The notes: generated by a model from the sequence alone, not told the origin. A DNA stretch of 64,000 bases from an uncultured Paracoccaceae bacterium (GCA_947489445.1 CANLDN010000003.1:186001-250000); one strand, 5' to 3'. Shown: positions 27,702 to 37,745, counted from the stretch's first letter. Translations and numbers: made by a program.

Positions 27702-28326
27702 ACATCTGCTGACGCTGACCCAATGGCTATCGCCAGCCTATCCTGTGGGCGCCTTCGCGTGGTCGCATGGATTGGAACGTGCTGTGGCGCGCGGCGATGT
27801 GTCGGACAGCGCCAGTCTGGCTGATTGGCTTGCAGCAGTATTACAACATGGGGCCGGACGGACCGACGCCATCTTGCTTTGCACGGCCCATGGCGCTGAC
27901 GATGTGATGCCTGTGGCGGAGCTTGCTGCCGCCCTTGCCCCGTCGTGCGAACGGCGGATGGAAACGATGCAGCAAGGTGCTGCTTTCGCGGCAACGACGC
28001 GCGCGGTCTGGGGGCTTGAGCTGCCAGACATGGCGTATCCGGTTGCGGTCGGGCGCGCGGCGGGCTTGATGGACCTGCCCGTTGTACCGGTCGCACAGGT
28101 CTGGATGCAATGTTTTGCGAGCAATCTGGTGCAGGCCGCGCAACGGTTGATGCCATTGGGGCAAACCGAAGGGCAGCGGGTGTTGTCGGGGTTGTCGCGC
28201 ATTTGCGCCGATGTGGGCGCGGCTGCGGTCCACGCATCCCTTGACGATATCGGATCAGCCACGTTTTCCGTCGATGTCGCATCCATGCAGCATGAAACGC
28301 AATATCCGCGTATCTTTCGGTCATGA
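27691..28326 (+). CDS. ureF: Urease accessory protein UreF
   Basis: About 211 residues; UreF assembles with UreD and acts with UreG in nickel insertion. Typical are LTLTQWLSPAYPVGAFAWSHGLE and the late GQTEGQRVLSGL. ATG 27691 or the in-frame ATG 27673 could start it; both overlap ureE and neither has a strong ribosome site. Its TGA overlaps the ATG of the next gene. Confidence 0.93.
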   Translation: MRTEHLLTLTQWLSPAYPVGAFAWSHGLERAVARGDVSDSASLADWLAAVLQHGAGRTDAILLCTAHGADDVMPVAELAAALAPSCERRMETMQQGAAFAATTRAVWGLELPDMAYPVAVGRAAGLMDLPVVPVAQVWMQCFASNLVQAAQRLMPLGQTEGQRVLSGLSRICADVGAAAVHASLDDIGSATFSVDVASMQHETQYPRIFRS

Positions 28327-28724
28327 TGATTCTTTTGTCGGTCATTCTGATGCTGATCGCCCTACTACATATGCTGTGGGGGGGTGGTGTCTGGGTGCCG
28401 ATTCGCGATGAAGAGGCGTTGGCAAAGGCCACAGTGGGCGCCAAAGGTGTGACGCGGATGCCGGGGCCGATCCCTTGTTTTCTGGTGGCCCTTGCCTTGA
28501 TCGTCGTTGTTGGTGCCATTTGGCTGCCGGATGGGTTGATCCGCGCGATTATCCTTTGGGGGGCCGCTGCCGTGTTTATCGGGCGCGGGGCGCTTGCCTT
28601 CACAAAATTCTGGCGGCGGATGACGCCAGAGGAACCCTTTGCCAGCAACGACCGCCGCTTTTACGGCCCGCTTTGTCTGGCGCTGGGCGTCGGTATCCTT
28701 TTTCTTGTTCTAAGGGGGGCGTGA
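28323..28724 (+). CDS. DUF3995-type membrane protein inside the urease operon
   Basis: A 133-residue protein with four hydrophobic helices (about 3-20, 48-68, 72-92 and 113-131) and the DUF3995 look ([14 protein letters not shown], then a loop with [13 protein letters not shown]). Function unknown. ATGA overlap with ureF and TGATG overlap with ureG show that it is translated with both, although it is not part of the standard urease set; a transport or membrane role is a guess. Confidence 0.83.
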   Translation: MMILLSVILMLIALLHMLWGGGVWVPIRDEEALAKATVGAKGVTRMPGPIPCFLVALALIVVVGAIWLPDGLIRAIILWGAAAVFIGRGALAFTKFWRRMTPEEPFASNDRRFYGPLCLALGVGILFLVLRGA

Positions 28725-29332
28725 TGTCGCCAAACGGACCATTGCGCGTGGGCATTGGCGGCCCTGTGGGGGCTGGTAAGACGACTCTGACGGCCAATTT
28801 GGCCAAGACGCTCAAGGATCAACTAAGCCTTGGGGTCATCACCAATGACATCTACACCCAAGAAGATGCAGAGGCGCTGATGCGGATGCAGATATTGCCT
28901 GCTGACCGCGTGATGGGCGTAGAAACAGGGGGCTGCCCGCACACTGCGATCCGCGAGGATGCGTCGATTAATCTGGCCGCTGTTGCGGAGATGCGCGCGC
29001 GCCATGATGATCTGGAACTGGTGCTGATTGAAAGTGGGGGTGATAATCTGTCAGCGACGTTTAGCCCCGAACTGGCCGACGTCACGATCTATGTCATCGA
29101 TGTCGCCGCGGGCGAGGAAATCCCCCGCAAAGGCGGCCCTGCGATTACACGTTCAGATATTCTTGTGATCAACAAAACCGACCTGGCCCCGCATGTAGGT
29201 GCTTCGCTTGATGTGATGGCGCGCGATGCGGCACGGATGCGGGGTGATTTGCCAGTTGTGTTTGCCAGCCTGCGCCATGGCAAAGGCGTCGACGACGTGA
29301 TCGGTCTGTTGCAGGATATCGGCGGTCTGTAG
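28724..29332 (+). CDS. ureG: Urease accessory GTPase UreG
   Basis: A 202-residue SIMIBI GTPase that drives nickel delivery to urease. P-loop [11 protein letters not shown], the nickel-binding Cys-Pro-His in [20 protein letters not shown], and base-recognition [10 protein letters not shown] are all present. Last gene of the urease operon, 8 bases from a convergent gene. Confidence 0.96.
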   Translation: MSPNGPLRVGIGGPVGAGKTTLTANLAKTLKDQLSLGVITNDIYTQEDAEALMRMQILPADRVMGVETGGCPHTAIREDASINLAAVAEMRARHDDLELVLIESGGDNLSATFSPELADVTIYVIDVAAGEEIPRKGGPAITRSDILVINKTDLAPHVGASLDVMARDAARMRGDLPVVFASLRHGKGVDDVIGLLQDIGGL

Positions 29333-29340
29333 CGCGCAGC

Positions 29341-30006
29341 TTATTTCGTGCGCCAGACATCCAGTTTTAGCGCCCCGCCCCCGTCACCGGTCAACGCGCG
29401 CACTGCACCAATACTGATGCGGTATTCTTCGTTGATGCCATAGCTGATCGATGGGTTGATCTTGGCATAATAATCATCATTGAAACCTTGCCCGGTTTGC
29501 AGTTGAACACTGGTGGTCCACCGGTCGGTCAGATGATGCCCCCATGTAAAATCGACCTTTGGTCTGAACACGCGCTCTTCTGTTCCGTAGGTGGCACTGC
29601 TGTCGATGGCCAGCCAGCCACTATCCAGCCCACGGCCCCAGGCGAAACCGCCGCGCAGCAGATGCTCAAGCGGGCGATATTCATCCACCCGCGCGCCGAA
29701 CGCCAGGCTTGCGGCGTAGCGGTCTGGTCCGTCGATTTCACCAAGGGGAAAACGCGCAAAAACAAAGGCGGTGTCGATACGACCCCGGTCAGCGGTGTGA
29801 TAATCCACCCCGATCGTCAGCAAATCCGTCAGCCCATATTCAGCGTAATATGTCGGGTCGTAATGCACCGGCAATTCGGCCCCGTCTGACAACAGGAAGT
29901 TGCCGCCTTGCGATGTGAATAACTGCCCTTTTTCGCGCGCCCATGCCCCGGCAAGCACCGGTCCAGCGGCAAGCATCATACAAAAATACACAATCACAAA
30001 CCGCAT
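29341..30006 (-). CDS. Outer-membrane beta-barrel-like protein
   Basis: A 221-residue protein with a signal peptide (residues 1-19, cleavage near LAGAWA) and a mature part of alternating polar/aromatic strands (YYAEYGLTDLLTIGVDYH, RPKVDFTWGHHL, INPSISYGINEEYRISIGA) ending in a basic residue rather than the usual aromatic. Barrel-like by pattern; no family assigned. Opens toward the YdcF-like gene upstream and ends 8 bases from ureG. Confidence 0.7.
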   Translation of the reverse strand: MRFVIVYFCMMLAAGPVLAGAWAREKGQLFTSQGGNFLLSDGAELPVHYDPTYYAEYGLTDLLTIGVDYHTADRGRIDTAFVFARFPLGEIDGPDRYAASLAFGARVDEYRPLEHLLRGGFAWGRGLDSGWLAIDSSATYGTEERVFRPKVDFTWGHHLTDRWTTSVQLQTGQGFNDDYYAKINPSISYGINEEYRISIGAVRALTGDGGGALKLDVWRTK

Positions 30007-30059
30007 GGCAGCACCTGTCACCCCGACGGACAACCTGCCTTATGGTGGTTAATGTGCAG

Positions 30060-30533
30060 TTAAGACTGATTAAGGTCGCGCGGCGTGCCGCGCAGCTTGA
30101 CGGCGTAGGCGGGAATGGCCAGCGCCTCGCGCAGGCGCTGCCGCATTGAAATACGGGCAAGCGCGGGGCAGGACAGCGTGGCCCGCAGGTTGAAATGCCG
30201 CGCGACCATGGCCGCGCGTTTTGCATGATAGCGATCAGTCACGATCATGACGTTTTGGCCTGACAGCAATGCCCTTGCATTGCGGATGTTTTCAAGCGTG
30301 GTGGTTGATCTGTCTTCCAGCCGGATCGCATCATCAGGCACGCCTTGCGCCGTCAATATCTGGGCCATTGCAGCTGCCTCTGTCGGGGGATGATGCCCCA
30401 AACCACCGCAAGGCACGATCAGCGAGGCGACGCCTGTGTGCCATAGCTGTGCGGCGTGCAAGGTCCGCCGACGCAAGGTGGGCGACGGGCCCCCCGGCCA
30501 TACGGCAGCCCCAAGGATCAGAATAGCGTCCAT
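30060..30533 (-). CDS. YdcF-like DUF218 protein
   Basis: A 157-residue DUF218 protein. Family marks in order: DAILILGAAVWPGGPS, RRTLHAAQLWHTG, PCGGLGHHPPTEAAAM, RSTTTLENIRNA and IVTDRYHAKRAAMVA. Related proteins bind nucleotides or act in envelope biogenesis. No membrane helix or signal, so it is probably soluble; some relatives have an extra N-terminal helix. It is followed downstream by the barrel-like gene. Confidence 0.85.
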   Translation of the reverse strand: MDAILILGAAVWPGGPSPTLRRRTLHAAQLWHTGVASLIVPCGGLGHHPPTEAAAMAQILTAQGVPDDAIRLEDRSTTTLENIRNARALLSGQNVMIVTDRYHAKRAAMVARHFNLRATLSCPALARISMRQRLREALAIPAYAVKLRGTPRDLNQS

Positions 30534-30613
30534 TGCGTCACCTAGCCTTGTCTGTTGGAAAAAGGAAAGACTTTCAAAAGGGTGATCCGCACGCGCGACA
30601 AAAGGTGTGAAGA

Positions 30614-30642
30614 TTGACAAACCCGCGCGCCGGATTTCTGTT
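30614..30642 (+). promoter_or_regulatory. Candidate promoter for acetyl-CoA synthetase
   Basis: A perfect TTGACA at 30614-30619 is followed 17 bases later by TCTGTT, a poor -10. It lies about 90 bases before the acs start and in the only long gap on that side. The poor -10 would fit an activated promoter. Confidence 0.3.
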
Positions 30643-30733
30643 AGTGTGGAACTCCGCGAGATCCACAGTGACGCGCGGACGCGGAGGATGCGGGCAGTGG
30701 CACTGCCCAAAGACATGATCAGGGGGAAACGCT

Positions 30734-32683
30734 ATGACAGACAAGACTTATCCACCATCGGCAGCAATGGCCGCCGGCGCCCATGCAGATAAGGCAAAAT
30801 ATGAGGCGATGTATCAGGCGTCCGTCACCGATCCTGAGGGTTTCTGGGCTGAACATGGCAAGCGTGTTGACTGGATCAAACCCTTTACGAAGGTCAAGAA
30901 CACCAGCTTTGCCCCGGGTGCGGTTGATATCAAATGGTTCGAAGATGGCACACTGAATGTTAGCGCCAATTGCATCGACCGCCATTTGGCTGACCGGGCT
31001 GATCAGACGGCCATCATCTGGGAACCAGATAGCCCGGACGAGCAGGCACTCCATATCACATACGCGATGCTGCATAAAAAAACGTCGCTGATGGCCAACA
31101 GCCTTAAGGAATTGGGCGTCAAGAAAGCTGATCGCGTGGTGCTTTACATGCCCATGATCCCCGAGGCGGCTTATGCCATGCTGGCTTGTGCGCGGATTGG
31201 AGCGATCCATTCTATTGTTTTTGCAGGGTTTTCTGCGGATGCTTTGGCGGCGCGCGTCAGCGGGTCAAACGCGAAAGTAGTGATTACCGCCGATGGTGCG
31301 CCGCGGGGTGGACGGGTGACGAACCTGAAGGACAGCGTCAATCAGGCGCTGATCAATGTGATGCATAACGTCAAATGCCTGTGTGTGCGGCGCACCGGAC
31401 AGCAGATCGCATGGCGACCCGACGGAGATTACTGGCTGCATGAGATGGAGCAGAATGTCAGCGCCGATTGCCCACCTGAAGAGATGAATGCGGAGGACCC
31501 GCTTTTCATTCTCTACACTTCAGGCTCAACTGGGATGCCGAAAGGCGTGGTGCATACCACGGGGGGTTACATCGTTTATGCCTCCATGACGCATCAATAC
31601 ACGTTCGATTACCATGATGGCGACGTCTTCTGGTGTACCGCCGATGTGGGCTGGGTCACGGGGCATTCGTACATCGTTTACGGGCCACTGGCGAACGGCG
31701 CCACGACGGTAATGTTTGAAGGGGTGCCGACATTCCCCGATGCAGGCCGGTTCTGGCAGGTTTGTGAAAAGCACAAGGTTAATCAATTCTATACCGCCCC
31801 CACCGCCATTCGTGCGCTAATGGGCCAAGGCAATGATTTTGTTGAGAAATACGACCTGTCTGATCTGAAGGTGTTGGGCACAGTGGGCGAGCCGATCAAC
31901 CCAGAGGCCTGGAACTGGTATCATAACATTGTGGGCAAGGGGGCCGTTCCGATTGTTGATACGTGGTGGCAGACCGAAACAGGGGGGCATTTGCTGACGC
32001 CGCTTCCGGGGGCGACGGCGACCAAGCCGGGGTCGGCCACATTACCGTTCTTTGGCATTCAGCCGGTCATTCTAGAACCGACCTCTGGTGAAGAGATTAA
32101 CGATACGGCCGCAGAGGGGGTGTTGTGCATCAAGGACAGCTGGCCCGCGCAGATGCGCACTGTCTGGGGCGATCATGAGCGATTTGAGAAGACCTATTTC
32201 GCTGACTACAAGAATTACTATTTCACCGGCGATGGCTGCAAGCGCGACGCGGACGGCTATTATTGGATCACAGGCCGTGTGGATGATGTGATCAATGTGT
32301 CCGGGCACCGGATGGGCACGGCCGAGGTCGAAAGCGCGCTGGTCGCCCATGCCAAGGTCGCGGAGGCGGCGGTGGTTGGCTATCCCCATGATATCAAAGG
32401 ACAAGGCATTTATGCCTATGTGACATTGATGACCGGGCAGGAGCCGTCGGATGATTTGCGCAAGGAGTTGGAGGTTTGGGTTCGGGCCGAGATTGGGCCG
32501 ATTGCCAAGCCAGACCTGATCCAATGGGCTCCCGGATTGCCCAAGACCCGGTCGGGCAAGATTATGCGCCGCATATTGCGCAAGATTGCGGAGGATGATT
32601 TTGGCGCACTCGGCGATACCTCGACCCTTGCTGATCCTTCGGTGGTGGATGACTTGATTGAGAACCGGATGAACAAGGGCTGA
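30734..32683 (+). CDS. acsA: Acetyl-CoA synthetase
   Basis: A 649-residue AMP-forming acetyl-CoA synthetase, which activates acetate. The adenylation signature [14 protein letters not shown] is near residue 260, WWQTETGG follows, and the acetylation-controlled Lys is in [11 protein letters not shown] (about 609). The length and motifs are those of Acs proper rather than of propionyl or longer-chain ligases. AGGGGAAA precedes the ATG. It stands alone, with a candidate promoter upstream. Confidence 0.95.
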   Translation: MTDKTYPPSAAMAAGAHADKAKYEAMYQASVTDPEGFWAEHGKRVDWIKPFTKVKNTSFAPGAVDIKWFEDGTLNVSANCIDRHLADRADQTAIIWEPDSPDEQALHITYAMLHKKTSLMANSLKELGVKKADRVVLYMPMIPEAAYAMLACARIGAIHSIVFAGFSADALAARVSGSNAKVVITADGAPRGGRVTNLKDSVNQALINVMHNVKCLCVRRTGQQIAWRPDGDYWLHEMEQNVSADCPPEEMNAEDPLFILYTSGSTGMPKGVVHTTGGYIVYASMTHQYTFDYHDGDVFWCTADVGWVTGHSYIVYGPLANGATTVMFEGVPTFPDAGRFWQVCEKHKVNQFYTAPTAIRALMGQGNDFVEKYDLSDLKVLGTVGEPINPEAWNWYHNIVGKGAVPIVDTWWQTETGGHLLTPLPGATATKPGSATLPFFGIQPVILEPTSGEEINDTAAEGVLCIKDSWPAQMRTVWGDHERFEKTYFADYKNYYFTGDGCKRDADGYYWITGRVDDVINVSGHRMGTAEVESALVAHAKVAEAAVVGYPHDIKGQGIYAYVTLMTGQEPSDDLRKELEVWVRAEIGPIAKPDLIQWAPGLPKTRSGKIMRRILRKIAEDDFGALGDTSTLADPSVVDDLIENRMNKG

Positions 32684-32715
32684 CGCAACGCGCGGTGGAG
32701 GTGCGTGCGGTTGCA

Positions 32716-32733
32716 ACACCCTTGGCGGGGTGT
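32716..32733 (+). terminator. Weak hairpin after acsA
   Basis: ACACCC and GGGTGT form a six-base stem with a six-base loop 32 bases after acsA. There is no T-run, so it is at best an aid to termination. Confidence 0.3.
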
Positions 32734-32779
32734 GATTGTGATTCGCCAGTTAATGAAGGGGTTTTGACGAAAATGGCCG

Positions 32780-32817
32780 GTCGGGGATGCGTCGGCAAAA
32801 CGTCGGCCTTTTGTCGG
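32780..32817 (+). promoter_or_regulatory. Four GTCGG boxes at 11-base steps
   Basis: GTCGG occurs at 32780, 32791, 32802 and 32813, exactly 11 bases apart, about one DNA turn each. The array lies between acsA and the large exported-protein gene, about 130 bases before the latter's start. Direct repeats on one face of the helix are typical of protein-binding sites. No protein is identified. Confidence 0.45.
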
Positions 32818-32948
32818 ACCCCATCGTACGGTGGGCGGGATTAATGCCGCGTACGGTTCAAATGTGAATGCGGCGTTAAGGTTTGTGGCTGGTCTTTCAT
32901 GCTGCCATTGCGTTTAGTCCCCGGTGTGACTGGCAAGGGGAGAAACTG

Positions 32949-34892
32949 ATGGCCCGCCTCGTTTGTGTTCTGCGTGTGATTGCTGTCGCTGCTGTTTTGT
33001 GTCCGGTGACTTTGCGGGCCGAGCAGCTTTGCGATGGTCGCTATGCCAATGCGACGCAGATGTTGGAGGCCGCCTATGGCAAATACGGGACCCTTTATTC
33101 GGGTGGCGAGCATTGGCATCGGCGCGACAATGTCGGGGCCACGATTGATATCTACCGGTTGTTGCGCGGTCTGCCGGATCAGCGGTTTCGCGATGCGGAT
33201 CGGTTTACTTATTCCTACGCCGATGATCCGCTGCCGCGTTATCCGCAAGGTATCATCATGCAGGATGTTGTGCTGGCGGCTTTGCCTGTCATCGAAGGGG
33301 ATGATGAAAACCCGATAGCGGCGCGCGACAAATACTCAGTGGCGGTTGCCAGTGATCTGGCTACGACCCTTGGCCCGGAACCGGGTTGGTGGTTGGGGGA
33401 TGGTCATGGGCTGAGTGACGGTGAGGCGCGGACCCGCGCGCTGGCTCAGTCATCCCCGTTTGTCGCGTGGTTGCAGATGGTGCAAGCAGCGTCTGACGCG
33501 CCTTGGGCCTATTTGTGGTATTTGCGGTATCGCGATCTGGGCGATCCTGCATTGGCTGAGCTGGCCGCACATGCTGCCGCGATTTATGCGGCGGATGGTG
33601 GGATTGAATGGTTGCTGGCGAGCGCGATGCTGTCGCCCGATGGTGTTGTGGCGTTGAGTGAATTGAGCGCGGGGTGGCAGGCTGCGATTGATGCTTGTGA
33701 GGCCAGTGATACGGTTTATGCGGCCCATGCGATGGCCCGGTATGAGGTATTGCGCACGGGTGCCAGCCTGCAAGCGCGGGATCGCGGTTATCTGTCGCCT
33801 GTCATGTATGAGCGTGCGTTCCGTCAAAGTGCGCGGCGCATTTTGTTGCTGGATCAAGGGGCGGGATTTCGTGCGCGCGCGATGAGACCACTGATTGATT
33901 TGGCCTTTGATGAACGCAATCTGAGTTGGCTGAATGTTGCGCGGACCTATCAATCTGGATCGCTGGAAGACCTGATTGCGGTGCATGATGGTACGCCCCT
34001 TGATCCGGTTGCGTTGCGTGCCTTGAACGTCTTGTCAGTGGCGCATTTGTTGCAGTTTGCCGATGCACCGGGGCGTTCGACCGAGGAACGCCGCCAGATT
34101 TACCTCATCGCGTTTGCGCGGCTTATTGCGCTTGATCAGCCGATCGAGGCGGAGGCGCTGGTTCCGCAGTTGGGCAGGCTGTTTCCCGATCATGATAAAC
34201 AGTTGACTGCTATTGCCGGGCGCCGTTGGCCGCTGGACGTCCGATTGGCGTTAAGTGTGCTGGCATTGCCGGATGCGTCGGTTTGGCTGACGGATATACC
34301 GGGTGTGGAAACCCACACGCGTGACGTTGGCGTGTGGCAGCGCAATCGTACAAAATACGGCATTGATCTGCCGTTGGAGATGCGGACGGGTGGGTTTCTG
34401 CAACGTGATCTGGAGGTGTGGCTGCAACTGCCCCACCGATGGGACAGTTATCAGGGCATGCGGGGGTACAGTGTTGATATGATGGATCGGGCGCATGCGC
34501 GCCGCGTGCGACCGACATGGTCGGGGCGGGTGCCTGTGCTGGTCGCTCGAAGCCCTGATCGCCCGTTGGCGTTCGCTGCGTTGATTGCCTGGGATGAAAT
34601 CCCGAACCTTGGCCCGCGCGATGGGTTGTCACGCCGGATCAGCCTGTCGTTGATCCGCTGGGCTGCTAACAGCCCCGAGAATGGTTTTCTGCGTAGTTTC
34701 GGCCCGCAGGATGAGATGGCAGAGGGGCTGCGGGCCGTTGTGCTGTTGGCCCGTCAGAATGACATGGGTGACCTTGATGGGACGCCTGTCGGTCAAGTGG
34801 CCTTTGAATTGCTGCATCGCAAGTTTCCCGACAGTGCTGCCGCCCGCGCGACACCGTTTTGGTGGCGGTGCAACGCCCGATGTGAGCGTTGA
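32949..34892 (+). CDS. Large exported protein of unknown function
   Basis: A 647-residue protein with a signal peptide (MARLVCVLRVIAVAAVLCPVTLRA, then EQLC). The rest is helical, with repeated Ala/Leu-rich segments like TPR or alpha-solenoid repeats but without a clear TPR consensus. A C-terminal domain has WDSYQGMRGYSVD and PLAFAALIAWDEIPNLGP. AAGGGGAG sits before the ATG. Stands alone after the GTCGG array. Not recognised. Confidence 0.75.
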   Translation: MARLVCVLRVIAVAAVLCPVTLRAEQLCDGRYANATQMLEAAYGKYGTLYSGGEHWHRRDNVGATIDIYRLLRGLPDQRFRDADRFTYSYADDPLPRYPQGIIMQDVVLAALPVIEGDDENPIAARDKYSVAVASDLATTLGPEPGWWLGDGHGLSDGEARTRALAQSSPFVAWLQMVQAASDAPWAYLWYLRYRDLGDPALAELAAHAAAIYAADGGIEWLLASAMLSPDGVVALSELSAGWQAAIDACEASDTVYAAHAMARYEVLRTGASLQARDRGYLSPVMYERAFRQSARRILLLDQGAGFRARAMRPLIDLAFDERNLSWLNVARTYQSGSLEDLIAVHDGTPLDPVALRALNVLSVAHLLQFADAPGRSTEERRQIYLIAFARLIALDQPIEAEALVPQLGRLFPDHDKQLTAIAGRRWPLDVRLALSVLALPDASVWLTDIPGVETHTRDVGVWQRNRTKYGIDLPLEMRTGGFLQRDLEVWLQLPHRWDSYQGMRGYSVDMMDRAHARRVRPTWSGRVPVLVARSPDRPLAFAALIAWDEIPNLGPRDGLSRRISLSLIRWAANSPENGFLRSFGPQDEMAEGLRAVVLLARQNDMGDLDGTPVGQVAFELLHRKFPDSAAARATPFWWRCNARCER

Positions 34893-34988
34893 GCGAAGCT
34901 GCTATTGAATATCATCCGGCTGCATTGCTACCTCAGCGGCGCAGATTGTCTGCATTTAACAAGGCTCATTCGCTAAAGGAATTAGAAT

Positions 34989-35678
34989 ATGCCCTCATTC
35001 ACCTCCGTACTCTCGATCGCAGCGGTTGCTGCATTTCTGGCCAGTCCGACGCTCGCGCAAATGTCGATCACCAGTGATGGTAACGTTTCAATGGATGGTT
35101 TGGATGTGACCAGCGATGGCGATGTTGATCTTGGCGGTATCCGGACAGACGCCGAAGGCAATGTCGTCATTGATGGCGATGTGTCCATTGGCATGGGCAC
35201 GGTGATTGGTCTTGGTGATATCGCTGTTGATGCTGATGGCGGTGTCATGATGGATGGCCTGCGGGTCGAAGCGGACGGGTCCGTTTCCATGGGATCCGAG
35301 ATCGATGTCGAGATGATGACAGAAGCCATGGAAAAGCCGGGGTCGTCGGTCAATGTGTCGATCCTGTTTGATAGCGGATCGGCTGAGCTGACCGAAAAAG
35401 GCCGCGAGCAGGTCGCGCTGGTGGCAGAGGCGTTCTTTATGTTTGACGAAGATGTGAAGGTCCTGGTCGAGGGTCATACCGATAGCGTTGGTACGGACGC
35501 GGACAATTTTGCACTGTCCAATGCCCGGTCGCAGACTGTCGTCAATGAATTGAAACTGGAACATGATGTCGATGTCACACTGCTGATGGGTGGCAAGGGT
35601 GAAAGCAGCCCAGTGGCCACCAATGAAAGCGTGCAAGGCCGCGCGCTGAACCGTCGTGTGACGTTCATCCGGAACTGA
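34989..35678 (+). CDS. OmpA-like protein with an N-terminal repeat domain
   Basis: A 229-residue exported protein. After a signal peptide (residues 1-23), about 90 residues consist of short repeats with DGxVxxxG, likely a small beta-solenoid or strand stack. From about 115 there is an OmpA C-terminal domain: VNVSILFDSGSAELTEKG, LVEGHTDSVG, NFALSNARSQTVVNEL and the closing ALNRRVTFI, so it should bind peptidoglycan. It lacks the eight-strand barrel of classical OmpA. AAGGAA precedes the ATG. Confidence 0.88.
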   Translation: MPSFTSVLSIAAVAAFLASPTLAQMSITSDGNVSMDGLDVTSDGDVDLGGIRTDAEGNVVIDGDVSIGMGTVIGLGDIAVDADGGVMMDGLRVEADGSVSMGSEIDVEMMTEAMEKPGSSVNVSILFDSGSAELTEKGREQVALVAEAFFMFDEDVKVLVEGHTDSVGTDADNFALSNARSQTVVNELKLEHDVDVTLLMGGKGESSPVATNESVQGRALNRRVTFIRN

Positions 35679-35724
35679 TGGACAATAATCATGGCCTGCG
35701 CATTCACCTGCGCGGGCGACCGGC

Positions 35725-36261
35725 TTACGCGCCGGATTTGACTGGTGGGCAAAATGCGTCATCCGCTGGCGATAGCACGTAGTGATCATAGGGCCCGCTA
35801 CCGATCCGTCCTGGATTGTGATCTGCGGGCGCACCATGCAGGAAAAACCGGTAATGGTCTGCCTCATCATTCGCGCCATAGCCGTAAAGCCCGCCAATAT
35901 CTGAAAGGAACGTGCCGCGGGTAATCATGATCAGGTCGCCATTGGCGGTTGGTGTCAGGCTGATCTGGCTTTCCAGTTCGAACGTGTAGCAGTCCGGATC
36001 AGTGGTTGCCGATCCGGGACTTTCCACACAGCTGAGGCGAAGGTAACCCGTTTGACCCGTGCGGTTTTCGCCGGTCAGGGTCACGGCATTTCCACCGGCA
36101 TCGATTGATAACGAAAGCTGGGTGACATTTTGGCGTGGATCAGTTGCCAGTTGCTGAATCTCATATGTTCTGCTGTAGCATGTGGCCAGTTCGGCCAGAC
36201 TGACAGCGGTGACCGGGGTGGCGGTGACGCCAAACGCGATGGCTGTCAGATATTTTTTCAT
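35725..36261 (-). CDS. Exported hypothetical protein linked to the MscS gene
   Basis: A 178-residue protein with a signal peptide (MKKYLTAIAFGVTATPVTA) and a beta-rich mature part with several Cys. Not recognised. Its ATG overlaps the MscS stop (ATGA), so it is co-translated with the channel, though a functional link is unproven. Confidence 0.72.
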   Translation of the reverse strand: MKKYLTAIAFGVTATPVTAVSLAELATCYSRTYEIQQLATDPRQNVTQLSLSIDAGGNAVTLTGENRTGQTGYLRLSCVESPGSATTDPDCYTFELESQISLTPTANGDLIMITRGTFLSDIGGLYGYGANDEADHYRFFLHGAPADHNPGRIGSGPYDHYVLSPADDAFCPPVKSGA

Positions 36262-37658
36262 CCGTTCTTACCGGTCGGGGTATTCTGTGCGATTTGCACA
36301 TTGACGTTTTCGCTTTCCAGTAACTTTACCTCGCGTTGCGGGAACGGGATGGAGATGCCTTTTTCGCTGAACGCATCCCATAACGCGAGGAAAACATTGC
36401 CCCGGATATTGGTCAGCCCACCGGTGGGGTCACTGATCCAGAACCGCAGGATGTAATCGACCGAGCTGTCGCCGAAGCCCACGATGTGGCAGACGGTGGG
36501 CCGGTTTTTAAGAACCCGGTCCACGCTTTGCGCCGCTTCGATTGCGATCTTGCGTACCTCGTGCGGGTTATCGTGATAGGCGGTGCCAAAGTGGATATCG
36601 AGCCGGACGAAGTCGTTGGAATGTGACCAGTTGACCACCTGACCTGTAATCAGGTCTTCGTTCGGGATCAGGTATTCGCGCCCGTCACGGGTGACCACGG
36701 ACACATAGCGGGCGCCCAGTGAGTTTATCCAACCGAACGTGTCGCCAAGGCTGATCACATCGCCCGGCTTGATGGATTTATCGAGCAGGATGATCACGCC
36801 TGACACAAGGTTCGACACCACCTTTTGTAGACCGAAACCAAGGCCGACGCCGATGGCACCTGACAACACCGCAAGGCCTGTCAGGTCGATCCCAAGCGCG
36901 CGCACCCCGATGAAGAACGCCGCCCCATAAAAGGCGATCTGTACGCCTTTGATGATCAGCACTTGCATCGAGGGGCTGATGTCTTCGTTTGTGCGGACCC
37001 GGCTTGCGGTGGTCGTCGTAAAGAAGCGGGCCAATGTGATCAGGACGCCCAGAATGACCAGTGACTGGATCAGCAGCAGCAGTGAAAAGCGGATTTCGCC
37101 AACCTGAAATCCGGCGCTGTCGAGCAATTGTTCAGCGGGTTCCAGCAGCCCCAGAATGCGCAGTGTGACATAGGTCCACGCACCGTAGCGGACGAATTTC
37201 CGTAAAGAGGGGCTTTTGATCAGGCGCGTGAGGAAGACAACCGTCAGCCATGCAAAGGCCAGTGTGCCGATGATGCCCAAAAGATAGCTGCGGCTGGGCC
37301 AAGTGACCTCTCGCATGATGAAAATGGTGGCCCAGATCAGGCCAACGAAAAAGATCGCGCGCAGGCGTTGGTTGACGACGACAAGGATACGCATCCGCCA
37401 TTTTGGCCAATTGTCGCGCGATGCCATCCAATTGCGAATGCGCGGCCCAAGGGCGGCGCGCAACAGATGCGCCAACACCAACAGCCCGATCGCGATACCG
37501 ATTTGATAGAGGTTCCAGGTGCGGAACATGCTCGCCAAAAAGATCTGCCCTTGATTGATCAGATCGGTGCCGATGGTGATGACCTGCTCCAGCTCTGGCT
37601 GTTGCGTCACCTCTGCGATGGCGTCATCTGGGCCCTTCATGTTGACGTGACGCGACAT
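36258..37658 (-). CDS. MscS-type mechanosensitive channel
   Basis: A 466-residue MscS-family protein with five or more transmembrane helices. The channel core is the GAIGVGLGFGLQKVVSNL pore helix (about residue 260) followed by the SGVIILLDKSIKPGDVI beta domain. The family releases solutes under turgor stress. Longer than E. coli MscS (286), by extra N-terminal helices. Start 37658 has AAGGA five bases upstream. Divergent from the acetyltransferase at 37746. Confidence 0.9.
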   Translation of the reverse strand: MSRHVNMKGPDDAIAEVTQQPELEQVITIGTDLINQGQIFLASMFRTWNLYQIGIAIGLLVLAHLLRAALGPRIRNWMASRDNWPKWRMRILVVVNQRLRAIFFVGLIWATIFIMREVTWPSRSYLLGIIGTLAFAWLTVVFLTRLIKSPSLRKFVRYGAWTYVTLRILGLLEPAEQLLDSAGFQVGEIRFSLLLLIQSLVILGVLITLARFFTTTTASRVRTNEDISPSMQVLIIKGVQIAFYGAAFFIGVRALGIDLTGLAVLSGAIGVGLGFGLQKVVSNLVSGVIILLDKSIKPGDVISLGDTFGWINSLGARYVSVVTRDGREYLIPNEDLITGQVVNWSHSNDFVRLDIHFGTAYHDNPHEVRKIAIEAAQSVDRVLKNRPTVCHIVGFGDSSVDYILRFWISDPTGGLTNIRGNVFLALWDAFSEKGISIPFPQREVKLLESENVNVQIAQNTPTGKNG

Positions 37659-37745
37659 CGGTATCCTTGGTCCGGCGAATGTTGGCCTAACTGTTGCACG
37701 GCCTACAGTGGTCAGGCAAGTTGCCCGCAATAATCAGAGGGCGCA

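Noticed and set aside
32072..32719. Reverse frame of 215 codons at the end of acsA
   Set aside because: Antisense of the conserved acetyl-CoA synthetase C-terminal domain.
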